A stretch of DNA of 64,000 bases, from assembly GCF_007830635.1 (NCBI RefSeq), contig NZ_VLLA01000012.1, positions 124,001-188,000 of the forward strand, given 5' to 3'. Positions within the stretch are counted from its first letter, which is position 1. The number at the start of each line of letters is the position of its first letter. The notes under the pieces are model-generated. The model had not been told where the DNA came from and ran no database searches. It was given only the letters and a program-made list of their open reading frames with translations. Shown here piece after piece: positions 25,963 through 35,038 of the stretch. Both the position numbers and the translations under genes were made by a program. The stretch is from Bradyrhizobium huanghuaihaiense. Its GTDB lineage: Bacteria > Pseudomonadota > Alphaproteobacteria > Rhizobiales > Xanthobacteraceae.

Positions 25963-26661
25963 ATGATCGAACTCAGACCTTTCGCAAAGCTCGGCGGCGC
26001 CGACCACGGCTGGCTCAAGGCCAAGCACCATTTCTCCTTCGCAAGCCATTATGACCCGAACAACATGGGACATGGCGCCTTGCGGGTGTGGAACGACGAC
26101 GAGATCGCACCGAACACCGGCTTTCCCGCCCATCCTCACGCCAACATGGAAATCATCACCTATGTGCGCGAGGGCGCGATCACCCACCAGGACAGCCTCG
26201 GCAACGAGGGGCGCACTGAAGCGGGCGACGTGCAGGTGATGAGCGCCGGCAGCGGCATCCGTCACTCCGAATACAATCTCGAACCGACCCAGACGCGCAT
26301 ATTCCAGATCTGGATCGAGCCGACGCAACGCGGCGGACAGCCGACCTGGGGCTCGAAGCCTTTCCCCAAGGCGGATCGCTCCGGCAAGCTCGTCACCATC
26401 GCGAGCGGCTTCGAGAATGACACGGACGCGCTGCCGATCCGCGCCGATGCGCGGGTGCTCGCCACCACGCTGAAGGCGGGCGAGAGCGCGGAGTACGAGC
26501 CGCAGACGTCGCGGCATCTCTACCTCGTGCCTGCGGCGGGTGCCGTCGAGATCAACGGCGTGCGCGTCAACGCCCGCGACGGCGCGGCGATCCGCGACGA
26601 GGCCAGGCTGAAGATCACGGCGCTCGAAGACTCCGAGCTCGTGCTCGTCGACGCCGCCTAA
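25963..26661 (+). CDS. pirin-family cupin protein
   Basis: 232 residues. The pirin N-terminal cupin has metal ligands in FPAHPHANMEIITYVREG (about residues 45-62) and SAGSGIRHSEYN (about 95-106). Some bacterial pirins are quercetin 2,4-dioxygenases or modulators of metabolism; others have no known reaction. Second gene of the LysR/SDR/pirin/wrbA unit, suggesting a redox or electrophile response. Confidence 0.88.
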   Translation: MIELRPFAKLGGADHGWLKAKHHFSFASHYDPNNMGHGALRVWNDDEIAPNTGFPAHPHANMEIITYVREGAITHQDSLGNEGRTEAGDVQVMSAGSGIRHSEYNLEPTQTRIFQIWIEPTQRGGQPTWGSKPFPKADRSGKLVTIASGFENDTDALPIRADARVLATTLKAGESAEYEPQTSRHLYLVPAAGAVEINGVRVNARDGAAIRDEARLKITALEDSELVLVDAA

Positions 26662-26706
26662 CGATCCAAACGACCAATCATCCCACCAATCCCAACGGAG
26701 ACCACC

Positions 26707-27306
26707 GTGACCAAAGTTCTCGTCCTCTATTATTCCGCCTATGGCCACATCGAGGCGATGGCCAATGCCGTCGCCGAAGGCGCGCGCGAGGCCGGCGTCA
26801 CCGTCGACATCAAGCGCGTGCCGGAGCTGGTGCCGGCCGAGGTCGCCAAAGCCTCCTATTACAAGCTCGACCAGGCCGCACCGGTGGCCAAGATCGAGGA
26901 TCTCGCCAATTACGATGCAATCATCGTCGGCACCGGCACCCGCTTCGGCCGGATGGCCTCGCAGATGGCGAACTTCTTGGACCAGGCCGGCGGACTCTGG
27001 GCCAAGGGCGCGCTGCACGGCAAGGTCGGCGGCGCCTTCACTGCCAGCGCGACCCAGCATGGCGGCCAGGAGACGACGCTGTTCTCGATCATCACCAACC
27101 TGCTGCATTTCGGCATGGTCGTGGTCGGCATGAACTACGGCTTTGCCGGCCAGATGAAGCTCGACGAGGTCACGGGCGGTGCGCCCTATGGCGCCACCAC
27201 GATCACCGGCGGCGACGGCAGCCGCCAGCCCAGCGCCAACGAGCTCGCCGGCGCGCGCTATCAGGGCCGGCAGATCGCGGAGACGGCCAAAAAGCTGCAT
27301 GGCTGA
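26707..27306 (+). CDS. wrbA: NAD(P)H:quinone oxidoreductase WrbA
   Basis: 199-residue flavodoxin-like FMN enzyme that reduces quinones by two electrons, avoiding semiquinone radicals. Family signatures are LVLYYSAYGHIEAMA at the N-terminus, IVGTGTRFGRMASQM (about 77-90), FTASATQHGGQETTL (about 113-127) and GAPYGATTI (about 158). Last gene of the LysR-linked set; a 13-bp hairpin follows. Confidence 0.93.
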   Translation: MTKVLVLYYSAYGHIEAMANAVAEGAREAGVTVDIKRVPELVPAEVAKASYYKLDQAAPVAKIEDLANYDAIIVGTGTRFGRMASQMANFLDQAGGLWAKGALHGKVGGAFTASATQHGGQETTLFSIITNLLHFGMVVVGMNYGFAGQMKLDEVTGGAPYGATTITGGDGSRQPSANELAGARYQGRQIAETAKKLHG

Positions 27307-27326
27307 TGCGGCATGGCTGATACGAA

Positions 27327-27360
27327 TGGGGCGGCATTCTCCTTCGGGAATGCCGCCCCA
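27327..27360 (+). terminator. hairpin terminator after wrbA
   Basis: Arms 27327-27339 and 27348-27360 are perfect 13-bp complements around TCCTTCGG. It lies 20 bases past the wrbA stop. No T run follows, so it may be partly Rho-dependent or protective of mRNA ends. Confidence 0.65.
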
Positions 27361-27397
27361 TATGCATGAGCAGGATATTTCACCCAAAGCGAGACCA

Positions 27398-27532
27398 ATG
27401 GCTTTCGAACTCTTGTTGATCGCGCAGATGATCCGCAAGCCAGCGCAGGCGCTGGCGCGGCGCTGGTACTGCCGCAGCCTGTTTCGCGCCTCGCGCGGCC
27501 GCTTTCACTGCGCCGGGTGCACGGGATCGTGA
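27398..27532 (+). CDS. possible small basic protein (44 aa)
   Basis: Opens MAFELLLIAQMIRKPAQALA and ends FHCAGCTGS, with a CxxC near the C-terminus and many Arg. The ribosome site is weak. It lies downstream of the wrbA terminator and would be transcribed separately. It may be a chance reading frame in GC-rich DNA. Confidence 0.3.
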   Translation: MAFELLLIAQMIRKPAQALARRWYCRSLFRASRGRFHCAGCTGS

Positions 27533-27545
27533 GGCGGCAATTCCG

Positions 27546-28430
27546 CTAGGCCTGCGTGATGTCGGCATGAGGCTGAACTGACACCACTGGCATGGGCGCC
27601 GGCGCGGTCGACAGCCACCAGCCCTCACCGGCAAACCAGCATGTCTCGTCGGGAGCGCCCTCTCTCCGCAGCGACTGCACACCCTCCCATCCTCTCGCAA
27701 ACGCTTCGGCCAGTCGCCGGGCGGCATCCGCATCCTGCAATCCCGCACAGCCGATGAACTGGGCACGGCTGAGAAATTTCGCCGGCCAGATCGCGCCGCC
27801 GTCCGGGCGGGTGATCATCAACATGCCGCCGAGCGTGCTTTCGGGCGCGAGCGGAAACACCAGCCGTCCGCCGGGCCGCAGCGCCTCGAGCCATTCCGCC
27901 GCCGGCTGCGCCGCGCCCGCGCAGACATAGATCACGTCCGCAGCCGGCAGATTGGATCCGATGCCCGAACGGTCGCGCACGTCGACATGAGCGACATCCT
28001 TCAGATTGTCGCGCGCAAGTCCCGCCAGACGCTCGTCGATCTCATAGGCATGAACGCGGCCACGCGGGCCGGCGAGATGCGCGAGGATCGCGGTGTAATA
28101 GCCGCTGCCCGCGCCGATCTGGATCACAGTCTCGCCCTCCCTGACGGCGCAGCCGGTGAGCCAATATGCGTGTGCACCGGGCATGCCTATGTTGAGGCCG
28201 CGCGCCGGATCCAGCGCGAGCAGCGCGTTCTGATAGAGGAAGGCGGGATCATCGTCAGGCGTGACCACATAGGGATGACCGCCGAGACAGATCGACCACG
28301 GCCCGGGCCCGACGAAAGGCTCGCGCCTGACGGTCCGAAAGGCCTCCTCAAGTCGGGGATCCGCAGACTTCGCCGCGGAGCAGATCAACTGCGCATAGAA
28401 TGCGCGATATTTTGCCGAACGATCTTCCAT
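27546..28430 (-). CDS. protein-L-isoaspartate O-methyltransferase-like SAM methyltransferase
   Basis: 294 residues. The PCMT fold is seen in RREPFVGPGPWSICLGG (about 48), FLYQNALLALD (about 73), and SAM motif I VIQIGAGSGYYTAIL (about 105-119), followed by YEIDERLAGLARDNL and DVIYVCAGA. PCMT repairs isoaspartyl residues with S-adenosylmethionine; this protein is longer at its C-terminus, with an extra Trp-rich segment (WFAGEGWWLSTA), so a different acceptor is possible. ATG has GGAGG upstream. Confidence 0.82.
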   Translation of the reverse strand: MEDRSAKYRAFYAQLICSAAKSADPRLEEAFRTVRREPFVGPGPWSICLGGHPYVVTPDDDPAFLYQNALLALDPARGLNIGMPGAHAYWLTGCAVREGETVIQIGAGSGYYTAILAHLAGPRGRVHAYEIDERLAGLARDNLKDVAHVDVRDRSGIGSNLPAADVIYVCAGAAQPAAEWLEALRPGGRLVFPLAPESTLGGMLMITRPDGGAIWPAKFLSRAQFIGCAGLQDADAARRLAEAFARGWEGVQSLRREGAPDETCWFAGEGWWLSTAPAPMPVVSVQPHADITQA

Positions 28431-28536
28431 GTCGCCTCCGGAAAACGAGGGCGACGATAACACAACGGGTGCGACAACCGGAAGTTTCGAGGGCTTTGTG
28501 ACGGCGCGGTGACGTGCCGATCACGCAAGCCGCGCC

Positions 28537-29013
28537 TCAACTGCGTTCGGTTTTCTTCCTGACGAGATCCTTGCCGATCGGCCGCGCGGGCTCGCTCCGC
28601 AGCACCAGCGAGGTCGTGACAGTGCCGAAGCCGGCGATGCGATCCACGATGGTCTCGAGGTCCTCCGGGGCAGGAACGAGCACCTTGAGCACGAAGCAGT
28701 CGTCGCCGGTCACGCGATGGACTTCGATGATGTGAGGAATTTCGCTGAACCGTTTGAGGCAGGTCTTGATGTGCTCGTGCGAGGTGCGCAGGCGCACCAG
28801 CGCCATCAGGCCGAGCCCGAGCGCCCGCGGGTTGATGCGGGCGCCGTAGCCTTCGATGATGCCGGCTTCCTCGAGCCGCTTGACGCGTTCGGAGATCGCC
28901 GGCTGGGACAATCCGACGGAGCGGCCCAGCTCGGACAGTGGCACGCGCGCATTGGTTTGCAGCGCCTCGAGGATCTTCAAATCCTTGGCGTCGATGCTTC
29001 CGAAGCGATCCAA
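28537..29013 (-). CDS. Lrp/AsnC-family transcriptional regulator
   Basis: 158 residues. The AsnC-type helix-turn-helix (about 8-55) reads DAKDLKILEALQTNARVPLSELGRSVGLSQPAISERVKRLEEAGII; the ligand-sensing RAM domain follows (about 68-145, TGDDCFVLKVLVPAPEDLE). I chose TTG at 29013 because AGGGAGAA lies 7 bases upstream and the protein then begins DRFGSIDAKD; an ATG at 29076 lacks a ribosome site. It diverges from a small hydrolase gene. Confidence 0.85.
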   Translation of the reverse strand: MDRFGSIDAKDLKILEALQTNARVPLSELGRSVGLSQPAISERVKRLEEAGIIEGYGARINPRALGLGLMALVRLRTSHEHIKTCLKRFSEIPHIIEVHRVTGDDCFVLKVLVPAPEDLETIVDRIAGFGTVTTSLVLRSEPARPIGKDLVRKKTERS

Positions 29014-29135
29014 CAAAATTCTCCCTTCCGCCTTGAGATCATCGGCAGATGGTCGATTCCGCCGATGACTTGCCATGTGATGCAGGACCGCGGTCGGTCA
29101 CTCTGCGACGTCATCTCAGATATCACGGAACGTTC

Positions 29136-29675
29136 ATGCACGACATCATCACATTGCCCGGCCTCGGCGGCTCCGGAGACACCCATTGGCAGACGCTGTG
29201 GGAGCGCACTGATGCGCGCTTCACGCGATTCCGGCCCGCGAGCTGGGACCAGCCGGACCTCGACGACTGGGAGCAAGCCCTGGAGCGCGCGGTCGCGCGC
29301 TGCGCCAAGCCGCCCGTCCTGGTCGCCCACAGCCTCGCCTGCCTGCTGGTGGCGCACTGGGCCGCGCGCTTCCCGTCCGCGATTGCCGGCGCTGTTCTGG
29401 TCGCTGTGCCCGATCCGGATGGCGGCAATTTTCCCGCGGAGGCCATGGCGTTCAAGCCGGTGCCGGAACGCCCGCTGCGCTTTCCCGCGCTGATCATCGC
29501 GAGCACGAATGATCCCTATGGAGCGATCGAGGTGACACGGCGGCGGGCGCAGGACTGGCAGTCCGGCCTGATCGTGCCGGGCGCACTCGGCCACATCAAT
29601 GCCACGAGCGGGCTCGGCGACTGGCCGCAGGGACGCGCATTGCTCGACGCCTTTCGCGCAGGCCTTCCGAGATGA
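29136..29675 (+). CDS. RBBP9/YdeN-family serine hydrolase
   Basis: 179-residue small alpha/beta hydrolase (DUF2241/PF06821 type). The N-terminal LPGLGGSGDTHWQTLWE, nucleophile Ser in VLVAHSLACLLVAHWA (about 66), Asp in ASTNDPYGAIE (about 125) and His in GALGHINATSGLGDWP (about 153) form the triad. Physiological substrate unknown. It diverges from the Lrp gene, so it may be Lrp-controlled. Confidence 0.85.
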   Translation: MHDIITLPGLGGSGDTHWQTLWERTDARFTRFRPASWDQPDLDDWEQALERAVARCAKPPVLVAHSLACLLVAHWAARFPSAIAGAVLVAVPDPDGGNFPAEAMAFKPVPERPLRFPALIIASTNDPYGAIEVTRRRAQDWQSGLIVPGALGHINATSGLGDWPQGRALLDAFRAGLPR

Positions 29676-29696
29676 CGGCGAAACAGAGGGCGCCCG

Positions 29697-30842
29697 TCAG
29701 CGCGCCACCTTGCCCATCGCCCGCGCAGCCAAGGCGGCGAGCCTGGGGTGACGGCGCAGGCCCTGCGCGGCGTGGTCGCGCCAGGCGAAAGGCGCACCGC
29801 GCCAGGACAGCGCGACGGTGGCATCTGTCAGCGGCACCTGCACGGCGCCCAGCCGGCGCTTGTAGTCCTGATTGCCGATGCTGAGATCGAAGCGGCGCAC
29901 GCCTTGTGCATGCAGCGCCTCCATGGTGCGTTCGGTCGCGAGCAGTCCGGGAGAAAAGTTTGCCCAGGTTCTGCCGGTGTGACTGATGCGCAGCAGGAGG
30001 TAGGTCGCACCGTAGCGGACGCCGAACGTCGTCGCCGCGATACCCTTGTCACAGACCAGAGCCGAGATGACGGCATAACCTTCAGCGACACCCTGGCGCG
30101 CCACCTCGCGATAGAATCGGGCGTGAACATCGTCGTTCAGGACGAACGGCGAGCCAAGCTGTCTCATCCGCTCCTCTTGCTGGGCGTCCATCACATCGAG
30201 AAACTGGCGCGCGCGCTCGGCATCCGTCGCGATCTCGAACCTTGCATTGCCAAGGCGGCTGAAGACGCGCCAGCACCGCGGCATCTGCATGCGCCTGATC
30301 GAGGCCTGATAAGCTTCATAATCGTCGCCGATCAGGACGAGGTTGCCGTTGACCGAGCAGGATCCGGCACGGCCGAGCGACACCAGCGGGTTGGGCCTGC
30401 CGCCGACCTGCGCCGGCATCTTCTTCAGGCGCAACAGGTCGAAGCGGTCGGGCAAGGCGCGCAACGCCTCGACCAGCGCCTTGCCGATCGCATCCATCGC
30501 CGCCGGATCCAGCGCGGCATCGAGCGGCAGGATCGGGGCGTTGTTGTCGCAGACGCCGAGATCGGCGAATTCGACGATGCGGATGCCGCGCCTGACATGG
30601 CTGATCATCGGCACGACCGTGATGTCCTTGCCGGTCGCGACATCGGAGATCACGGCGATCAGCGGCGCAACGTCGTCAAACGCCTCGTACCAGGCGCCGA
30701 GCCAGTAACCATGCTGGAAAGCGGTGCGATGGCCGGCACTCAGGCGTGCGGCAGCCTGCCGCCAGTCACGCAGGAAGTCGACCGCGATTCCCGGCGTGCT
30801 GGACACAAGACCATCTGGCTGCTCGACGCTGAGAAACGTCAT
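29697..30842 (-). CDS. GNAT/BioF2-like (FemAB-type) acyltransferase
   Basis: 381 residues of the CelD/BioF2-like acetyltransferase type (PF13480). Two GNAT-like lobes: the first about 30-160, the second about 200-350 with QEERMRQLGSPFVLNDDVHARFYREV and FSPGLLATERTMEALHAQG and the FDLSIGNQDYKRRLG signature near residue 325. Such proteins acylate exopolysaccharide intermediates. First gene of the polysaccharide group on the minus strand, upstream of nothing else on that strand but just downstream of the polymerase gene. Confidence 0.75.
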   Translation of the reverse strand: MTFLSVEQPDGLVSSTPGIAVDFLRDWRQAAARLSAGHRTAFQHGYWLGAWYEAFDDVAPLIAVISDVATGKDITVVPMISHVRRGIRIVEFADLGVCDNNAPILPLDAALDPAAMDAIGKALVEALRALPDRFDLLRLKKMPAQVGGRPNPLVSLGRAGSCSVNGNLVLIGDDYEAYQASIRRMQMPRCWRVFSRLGNARFEIATDAERARQFLDVMDAQQEERMRQLGSPFVLNDDVHARFYREVARQGVAEGYAVISALVCDKGIAATTFGVRYGATYLLLRISHTGRTWANFSPGLLATERTMEALHAQGVRRFDLSIGNQDYKRRLGAVQVPLTDATVALSWRGAPFAWRDHAAQGLRRHPRLAALAARAMGKVAR

Positions 30843-30962
30843 CCCCGGTACATACGATTACTGAATGTTTCGAGATAGATTATGTTTTGTCGCACACCAC
30901 AAGCGACGTCGCGGCTTATCGTTAAGCCGGTGCAACCACGGCGCCGCGAGTGCGACAAGCTG

Positions 30963-32315
30963 TCAGCGTTGGGGTTCCGTCTGGTCAACGCACTGGAACC
31001 TTGCGAGGAAGTGCAGGCCCGCCACCGCGAGGGCGAACATGAACCAGATCGGATTCTGCCGTTCGAGCAGGAAGGTCTCGGTGGCGCCGTAGTAGAGGCC
31101 GAACAGCCAGACGGTCAGGAACAGCTTTGCCAGTGCGCTGCTTCGGTTGTGAGCCTGGGCGGACTGGAAATTGCGGAGCGGCGCGAGCACGAAGACAAGG
31201 ATCACCAGCAGCAAGCCCGGAAGGCCGATGGTGACCGCGAGATCGAGATAGGAGTTGTGGCTGTGCGCGGCTGACGTCGCCCATTCGGCGCCCTGGGCGG
31301 TCTGCCGCGCGGAGACGTCGTCCCAGAAAGCCGCATAGCCGTGACCGATGAGCGGCTTTTCGGCGACGGCCGCGAGCGCGAACTCCCAGATGGCGGAACG
31401 GCCGGTGAAGGTGGGATCGAGCGGAAGCAGCCGCGTCATCGCCCCGAGCGCCGGGCTCAGCACGCTGCCCACCGTCAGCAGGTTCATCGCGATCAGCGGC
31501 ACGAAGCAGATGAGCCGCTTCAGCCACAGGCTGCGCGTGACATAGACAAGCGAGGCCAGCGCGTAGATCGCAAGGCACAGCACCGAGGAGGTCTTGCCGC
31601 CGGTGAAGATCAGGAAGATGCCGGCGAGCACGGCGATCGCCGGCCCCATCACGAACGATCCGACGGCGGACAGGTAAATGCCGACATAGACCAGCACGGT
31701 CATCACCGGCGAAGCCACGTTCTTGTGGCCGAAGCTGCCGCGCCAGTCGCCGGCGAGCTGCGGCTCGGTGACGTCGAGCGCGGTGTGGATCGAATATTGC
31801 GGGGCGAGGACAACGCCGAGATAGCACAGCGCGAGCAGCGCGAGTGCGGCGGCGCCGAGGCACAAATTGAAGCTGCGCTGCGTCGGCGGCAGGAGCGGCA
31901 GCAGAACGGCGAGCGAGGTCACGCTGGCCGCGAGCACGAAACGCTGGATCGAGACGCCGCGACTCTCGGAGAAGACGATGTTGATCAACAGCCAGCCGAC
32001 CAGACACACATGCAGCGGTGTCACCAGGCTCTTCAACGCGGGTGCATCCGTGACCGCGACGAGCAGTACCGCGACCGCAGCCAGAAGACCCCAGGCGACG
32101 TAGGTCAGCGCCATACGTCCGCCGACGACGGTGGCCGCGTCCTCGCTGCGCAGGTCGGGAAACGGATCGAGCGTCACCAGGATGAGAAGCAGGGCCGCAA
32201 TCGCGACGAGACAGCGCGCCGCCCGCATGGCGTTCAGCCCGGCAAGGCTCTCGCGCAGGATGTGGCCGAGCGATGGGGTCTCGACGTCGGTGGTGTCAGC
32301 GGCGCTGCGATCCAT
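30963..32315 (-). CDS. O-antigen ligase/polymerase family membrane protein (Wzy/ExoQ-like)
   Basis: 450-residue inner-membrane protein with about 11 hydrophobic helices. The O-antigen ligase-type signature (PF04932) is seen in RGSFGHKNVASPVMTVLVYVG, the conserved loop TGRSAIWEFALAAVAEKPLIGHGYAAFWDD and AHSHNSYLDLAVTIGLPGLLLVILVF (about residues 305-385). It either joins repeat units (polymerase) or ligates chains. Part of the polysaccharide locus. Confidence 0.85.
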   Translation of the reverse strand: MDRSAADTTDVETPSLGHILRESLAGLNAMRAARCLVAIAALLLILVTLDPFPDLRSEDAATVVGGRMALTYVAWGLLAAVAVLLVAVTDAPALKSLVTPLHVCLVGWLLINIVFSESRGVSIQRFVLAASVTSLAVLLPLLPPTQRSFNLCLGAAALALLALCYLGVVLAPQYSIHTALDVTEPQLAGDWRGSFGHKNVASPVMTVLVYVGIYLSAVGSFVMGPAIAVLAGIFLIFTGGKTSSVLCLAIYALASLVYVTRSLWLKRLICFVPLIAMNLLTVGSVLSPALGAMTRLLPLDPTFTGRSAIWEFALAAVAEKPLIGHGYAAFWDDVSARQTAQGAEWATSAAHSHNSYLDLAVTIGLPGLLLVILVFVLAPLRNFQSAQAHNRSSALAKLFLTVWLFGLYYGATETFLLERQNPIWFMFALAVAGLHFLARFQCVDQTEPQR

Positions 32316-32598
32316 GGCTCAAGGCAGATGATGAAGCCGGCGGAAGCCTCACGTCCTACCTCATCCCCGTTAACCGTCCGTCAACCAGTGCGGCCGAGCG
32401 GCGCTGGCGCACTCCTCCATATTTCCGCAAGCTCAATGCCGTCGACTTAACGTTACTTGACGAAACCGGCGACGCGCAGATCTCGCCCGCAATGATTTGC
32501 CGGCAATGCGAGTATCATCCGGCACGAGTTTTTCGATCGCGGGTCCTGCCAGCGCCCAGATCGCCCCGGTTAACGGATCATTAAGAACGAGCCGCCGC

Positions 32599-33585
32599 TT
32601 GATCACCGCCGAAGACATTCTCGAACTGCCGGCCTCATCTCGCGTGGCGACGCCGGCGCGTCCGCCGCTGCAGGTCGGCTCGACCATTGCGGTGTCCGTC
32701 GTCATTCCCGCCAAGAACGTCGCCGCCTATATCGGCGAAACCCTCGCCAGCGCGCTGTCGCAGGGCGAGGTGGGCGAAGTGATCGTCGTCGACGACGGCT
32801 CGACCGACCAGACCGTCGCGATCGTTCGCGCCATCCGTGACCCGCGGCTGCACCTGATGAGCAACGACTCCGCCGGCGTGTCGGCCGCACGCAATCTCGG
32901 CGCGCGGCATGCGGGCGGCGAGTGGCTGCTGTTCCTCGACGCCGACGACCGCCTGCGCCCCGGCGCGGTGGCGGCACTGCTCGCGACGGCGCGCGATGCT
33001 CCACGCGCGGTTCTCGTCTACGGCGACTACAACACCATTGACAGCGAAGGACGGCAGATCGGTCGGCGGGGCCTGTTGAAAGGGCGCCGCAAGCCCTCGG
33101 GCGACGTGCTGGCACGGCTCGCCAGCGGCAATTTCATCGTCAATGGCGGCATCGCGCTCGCCCGTGCCGAGGCCTTCCGCGCCATCGGCGGCTTCGATAC
33201 CTCGCTCAGATATTGCGAGGACTGGCATTGCTGGTGCCGCCTTGCCGCGATCGGCGAGTTCGAGTTCGCACCGAAGCTGCTGCTCGACTACCGCCTGCAC
33301 ACCGCCAACACCATGAACGCGGCGGTACGGACGCCGAAGGATTTCTTTCCCGCGATCGCGCGGGTCTTCGACGACGGCCTGATCCTGGCGAGACTGCCCG
33401 CGGGCGCGGCCGCCGGGCTGCGCCTCGCCGCGGAGATTCATCTCGTCACCTATTCGGCGATGCAAGCGGTCCGCTTCGGCAGATATCGCGACGCCCTTGG
33501 CTATCTCACGATGGTTGGCCGGCGCTCGCTCAAGGCGCTGCCGCGCGCCGCGGCCAGGACAGCTCTCGCCCGCTTCGGCATCTAA
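32599..33585 (+). CDS. glycosyltransferase family 2
   Basis: About 328 residues. The GT-A fold begins VSVVIPAKNVAAYIGETLASAL, then VIVVDDGSTDQTVAIVRAI and the DxD region LLFLDADDRLRPGAV (about 115-130). It transfers a sugar from a nucleotide donor to a lipid-linked acceptor on the inner face of the membrane. The start is uncertain: TTG 32599 lies after an AT-rich upstream region with GGTTAACGG; an in-frame ATG at 32497 would add 34 residues of atypical composition. It converges on the next glycosyltransferase with a 15-base gap. Confidence 0.83.
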   Translation: MITAEDILELPASSRVATPARPPLQVGSTIAVSVVIPAKNVAAYIGETLASALSQGEVGEVIVVDDGSTDQTVAIVRAIRDPRLHLMSNDSAGVSAARNLGARHAGGEWLLFLDADDRLRPGAVAALLATARDAPRAVLVYGDYNTIDSEGRQIGRRGLLKGRRKPSGDVLARLASGNFIVNGGIALARAEAFRAIGGFDTSLRYCEDWHCWCRLAAIGEFEFAPKLLLDYRLHTANTMNAAVRTPKDFFPAIARVFDDGLILARLPAGAAAGLRLAAEIHLVTYSAMQAVRFGRYRDALGYLTMVGRRSLKALPRAAARTALARFGI

Positions 33586-33600
33586 CCCTTCTCTGCGGCG

Positions 33601-34629
33601 TCAGGATAGGATCTTCGAGGCTTCATAGGGCTTCGGCTCGATGCCGAATGCCGCCAGCATGGAGCCGAACGCGACCAGCGCGGGATGCATGGCGACGACC
33701 GTCTTCGAGGTCGCCAGCAGACGCGCCGCACGCAGCAGCGACAGCGGCAGGCGGCCGAGCATCTGCGCGAACACCCGCACTCGCGCCGCCACGCTCTGCG
33801 CGGCCTTGTACTGCACGCGATAATTGATCGCGCCGATGCGCAAGCCCCGCTTGGCAATCCAACCGAAGCTGGTGCGGCTCTGCGGCACGGTCTCGGTGAT
33901 GACCGCCTCAGCCGTCCAATGAAACAGCATGCCGGCGTCGCGGCACCGCACGAAGAAATCGCAGTCGCCGCCGCCGAGAAAGTTGAAGCGCAGATCGAAC
34001 GCGGGCTTGTCGAACCGCTCGAACGCCGCGCGGGTGATCAGGCAATTGCCGCAGCCATAGATCAGCGGCACCGCGCCGCTGTAATCATAGGCCGGGCAAA
34101 AGGCGGGATGACGCGCGAGCCACGGCTTGCTGTCGTCGTCGAAGACCGGCAGCACCGGGCCGCCGACGATTTCGGCGCCGGTCGCCTCCGCGGTGCGGAC
34201 CATCAGCTCGAGCCAGTCGGGTGATGCGATCTCGTCGTCGTCGATCATCAGGAAGCGGGTCGCGGCGGGAAACAGCGCCTGCGCCGTCTCGAACGCGGCG
34301 TTGATCGCCTGGCAATTGCCCTGCCGCCGCTCGACGAGGCAGATGCCCTGGAGCCTGCCGTCGGCGAGATACTCCGCGGCGACCGGCGCGCTCTCGCGCT
34401 TCGCCGCGTCGTTCTCGACCATGACGACGGCAAAGGAACGCGGGGTGCGCTGGCTTGCGAGCGAGTCCAGCGTCAGCCGCAGATGCTGCGGGCGGCGGAA
34501 GCAGGGAATGCAGACGACGATGCCGACCGACAGGTCGATGACGCGGGAGCTCGCGACGATCTCCCGATTGGGATCGCGCACGGCATCCGATATCCGGCTG
34601 GCAGACAGGTCTGTCGGGATCAATGTCAT
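33601..34629 (-). CDS. glycosyltransferase family 2 (polysaccharide locus)
   Basis: 342 residues. GT2 landmarks: IVVCIPCFRRPQHLRLTLDSLAS (about 32-54), FAVVMVENDAAKRES, FLMIDDDEIASPDWLELM (the DDD motif, about 135), GGPVLPVF and NFLGGGDCDFFVRC (about 215). A C-terminal hydrophobic segment (about 300-325) may hold it to the membrane. An intrinsic-terminator-like hairpin lies only 28 bases upstream of its start. Donor sugar unknown. Confidence 0.85.
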   Translation of the reverse strand: MTLIPTDLSASRISDAVRDPNREIVASSRVIDLSVGIVVCIPCFRRPQHLRLTLDSLASQRTPRSFAVVMVENDAAKRESAPVAAEYLADGRLQGICLVERRQGNCQAINAAFETAQALFPAATRFLMIDDDEIASPDWLELMVRTAEATGAEIVGGPVLPVFDDDSKPWLARHPAFCPAYDYSGAVPLIYGCGNCLITRAAFERFDKPAFDLRFNFLGGGDCDFFVRCRDAGMLFHWTAEAVITETVPQSRTSFGWIAKRGLRIGAINYRVQYKAAQSVAARVRVFAQMLGRLPLSLLRAARLLATSKTVVAMHPALVAFGSMLAAFGIEPKPYEASKILS

Positions 34630-34656
34630 GGCGGTCTAAATGCCCGAGATATGTTG

Positions 34657-34690
34657 AAAAAGCCCTGCGCCGGTCGCATGCGCCAGGGCT
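34657..34690 (-). terminator. terminator-like hairpin in the leader of the minus-strand glycosyltransferase
   Basis: On the minus strand AGCCCTG (34690-34684) and CAGGGCT (34667-34661) form a 7-bp stem, followed directly by TTTTTC. Because it is upstream of the GT2 gene (start 34629), it could be an attenuator of that gene or the end of a short leader RNA. Confidence 0.55.
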
Positions 34691-35038
34691 ATCGTCCCGC
34701 GACGGTACAGCGTCGCGGGACAGTTGCGTCTCGAAGTGGACAGCCGGCGCGAGGCGCGAGGTGGCATCACGCCGCGGATCGTCCGACAGTGCAGACCCGA
34801 CGCCATGCACTTAACCGTTTTCACCTGCTTCCCCGGCAAATCCATACGCACGTGGTACTGCAATTCGCAGTCCATCATGCGCGGGCGGCGCGATGCGGAC
34901 AATGCCGTAGTTAACGCCCATGCACATTAACCCGTCCGTAAGCACCACGACCGGTGAGGCGGCGCGGCATCGGATTTGCTCTTCGGGCATGCGAGTTTTT
35001 TCCTGTAAATTTGAATAGAACAAGCGCGGTCAGAAAAT
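34691..35038. other. intergenic region between divergent polysaccharide genes
   Basis: Contains a perfect 10-bp hairpin, arms 34695-34704 and 34711-34720, next to the terminator-like stem. Nearer the methyltransferase gene the DNA is AT-rich (GTTTTTTCCTGTAAATTTGAATAG, about 34994-35017), the likely promoter area. No small gene is convincing. Confidence 0.5.

Noticed and set aside
32497..32598. Longer start for the GT2 gene at 32497
   Set aside because: The extra residues lie in AT-rich, promoter-like sequence and are not part of the GT2 fold; kept as an alternative only.
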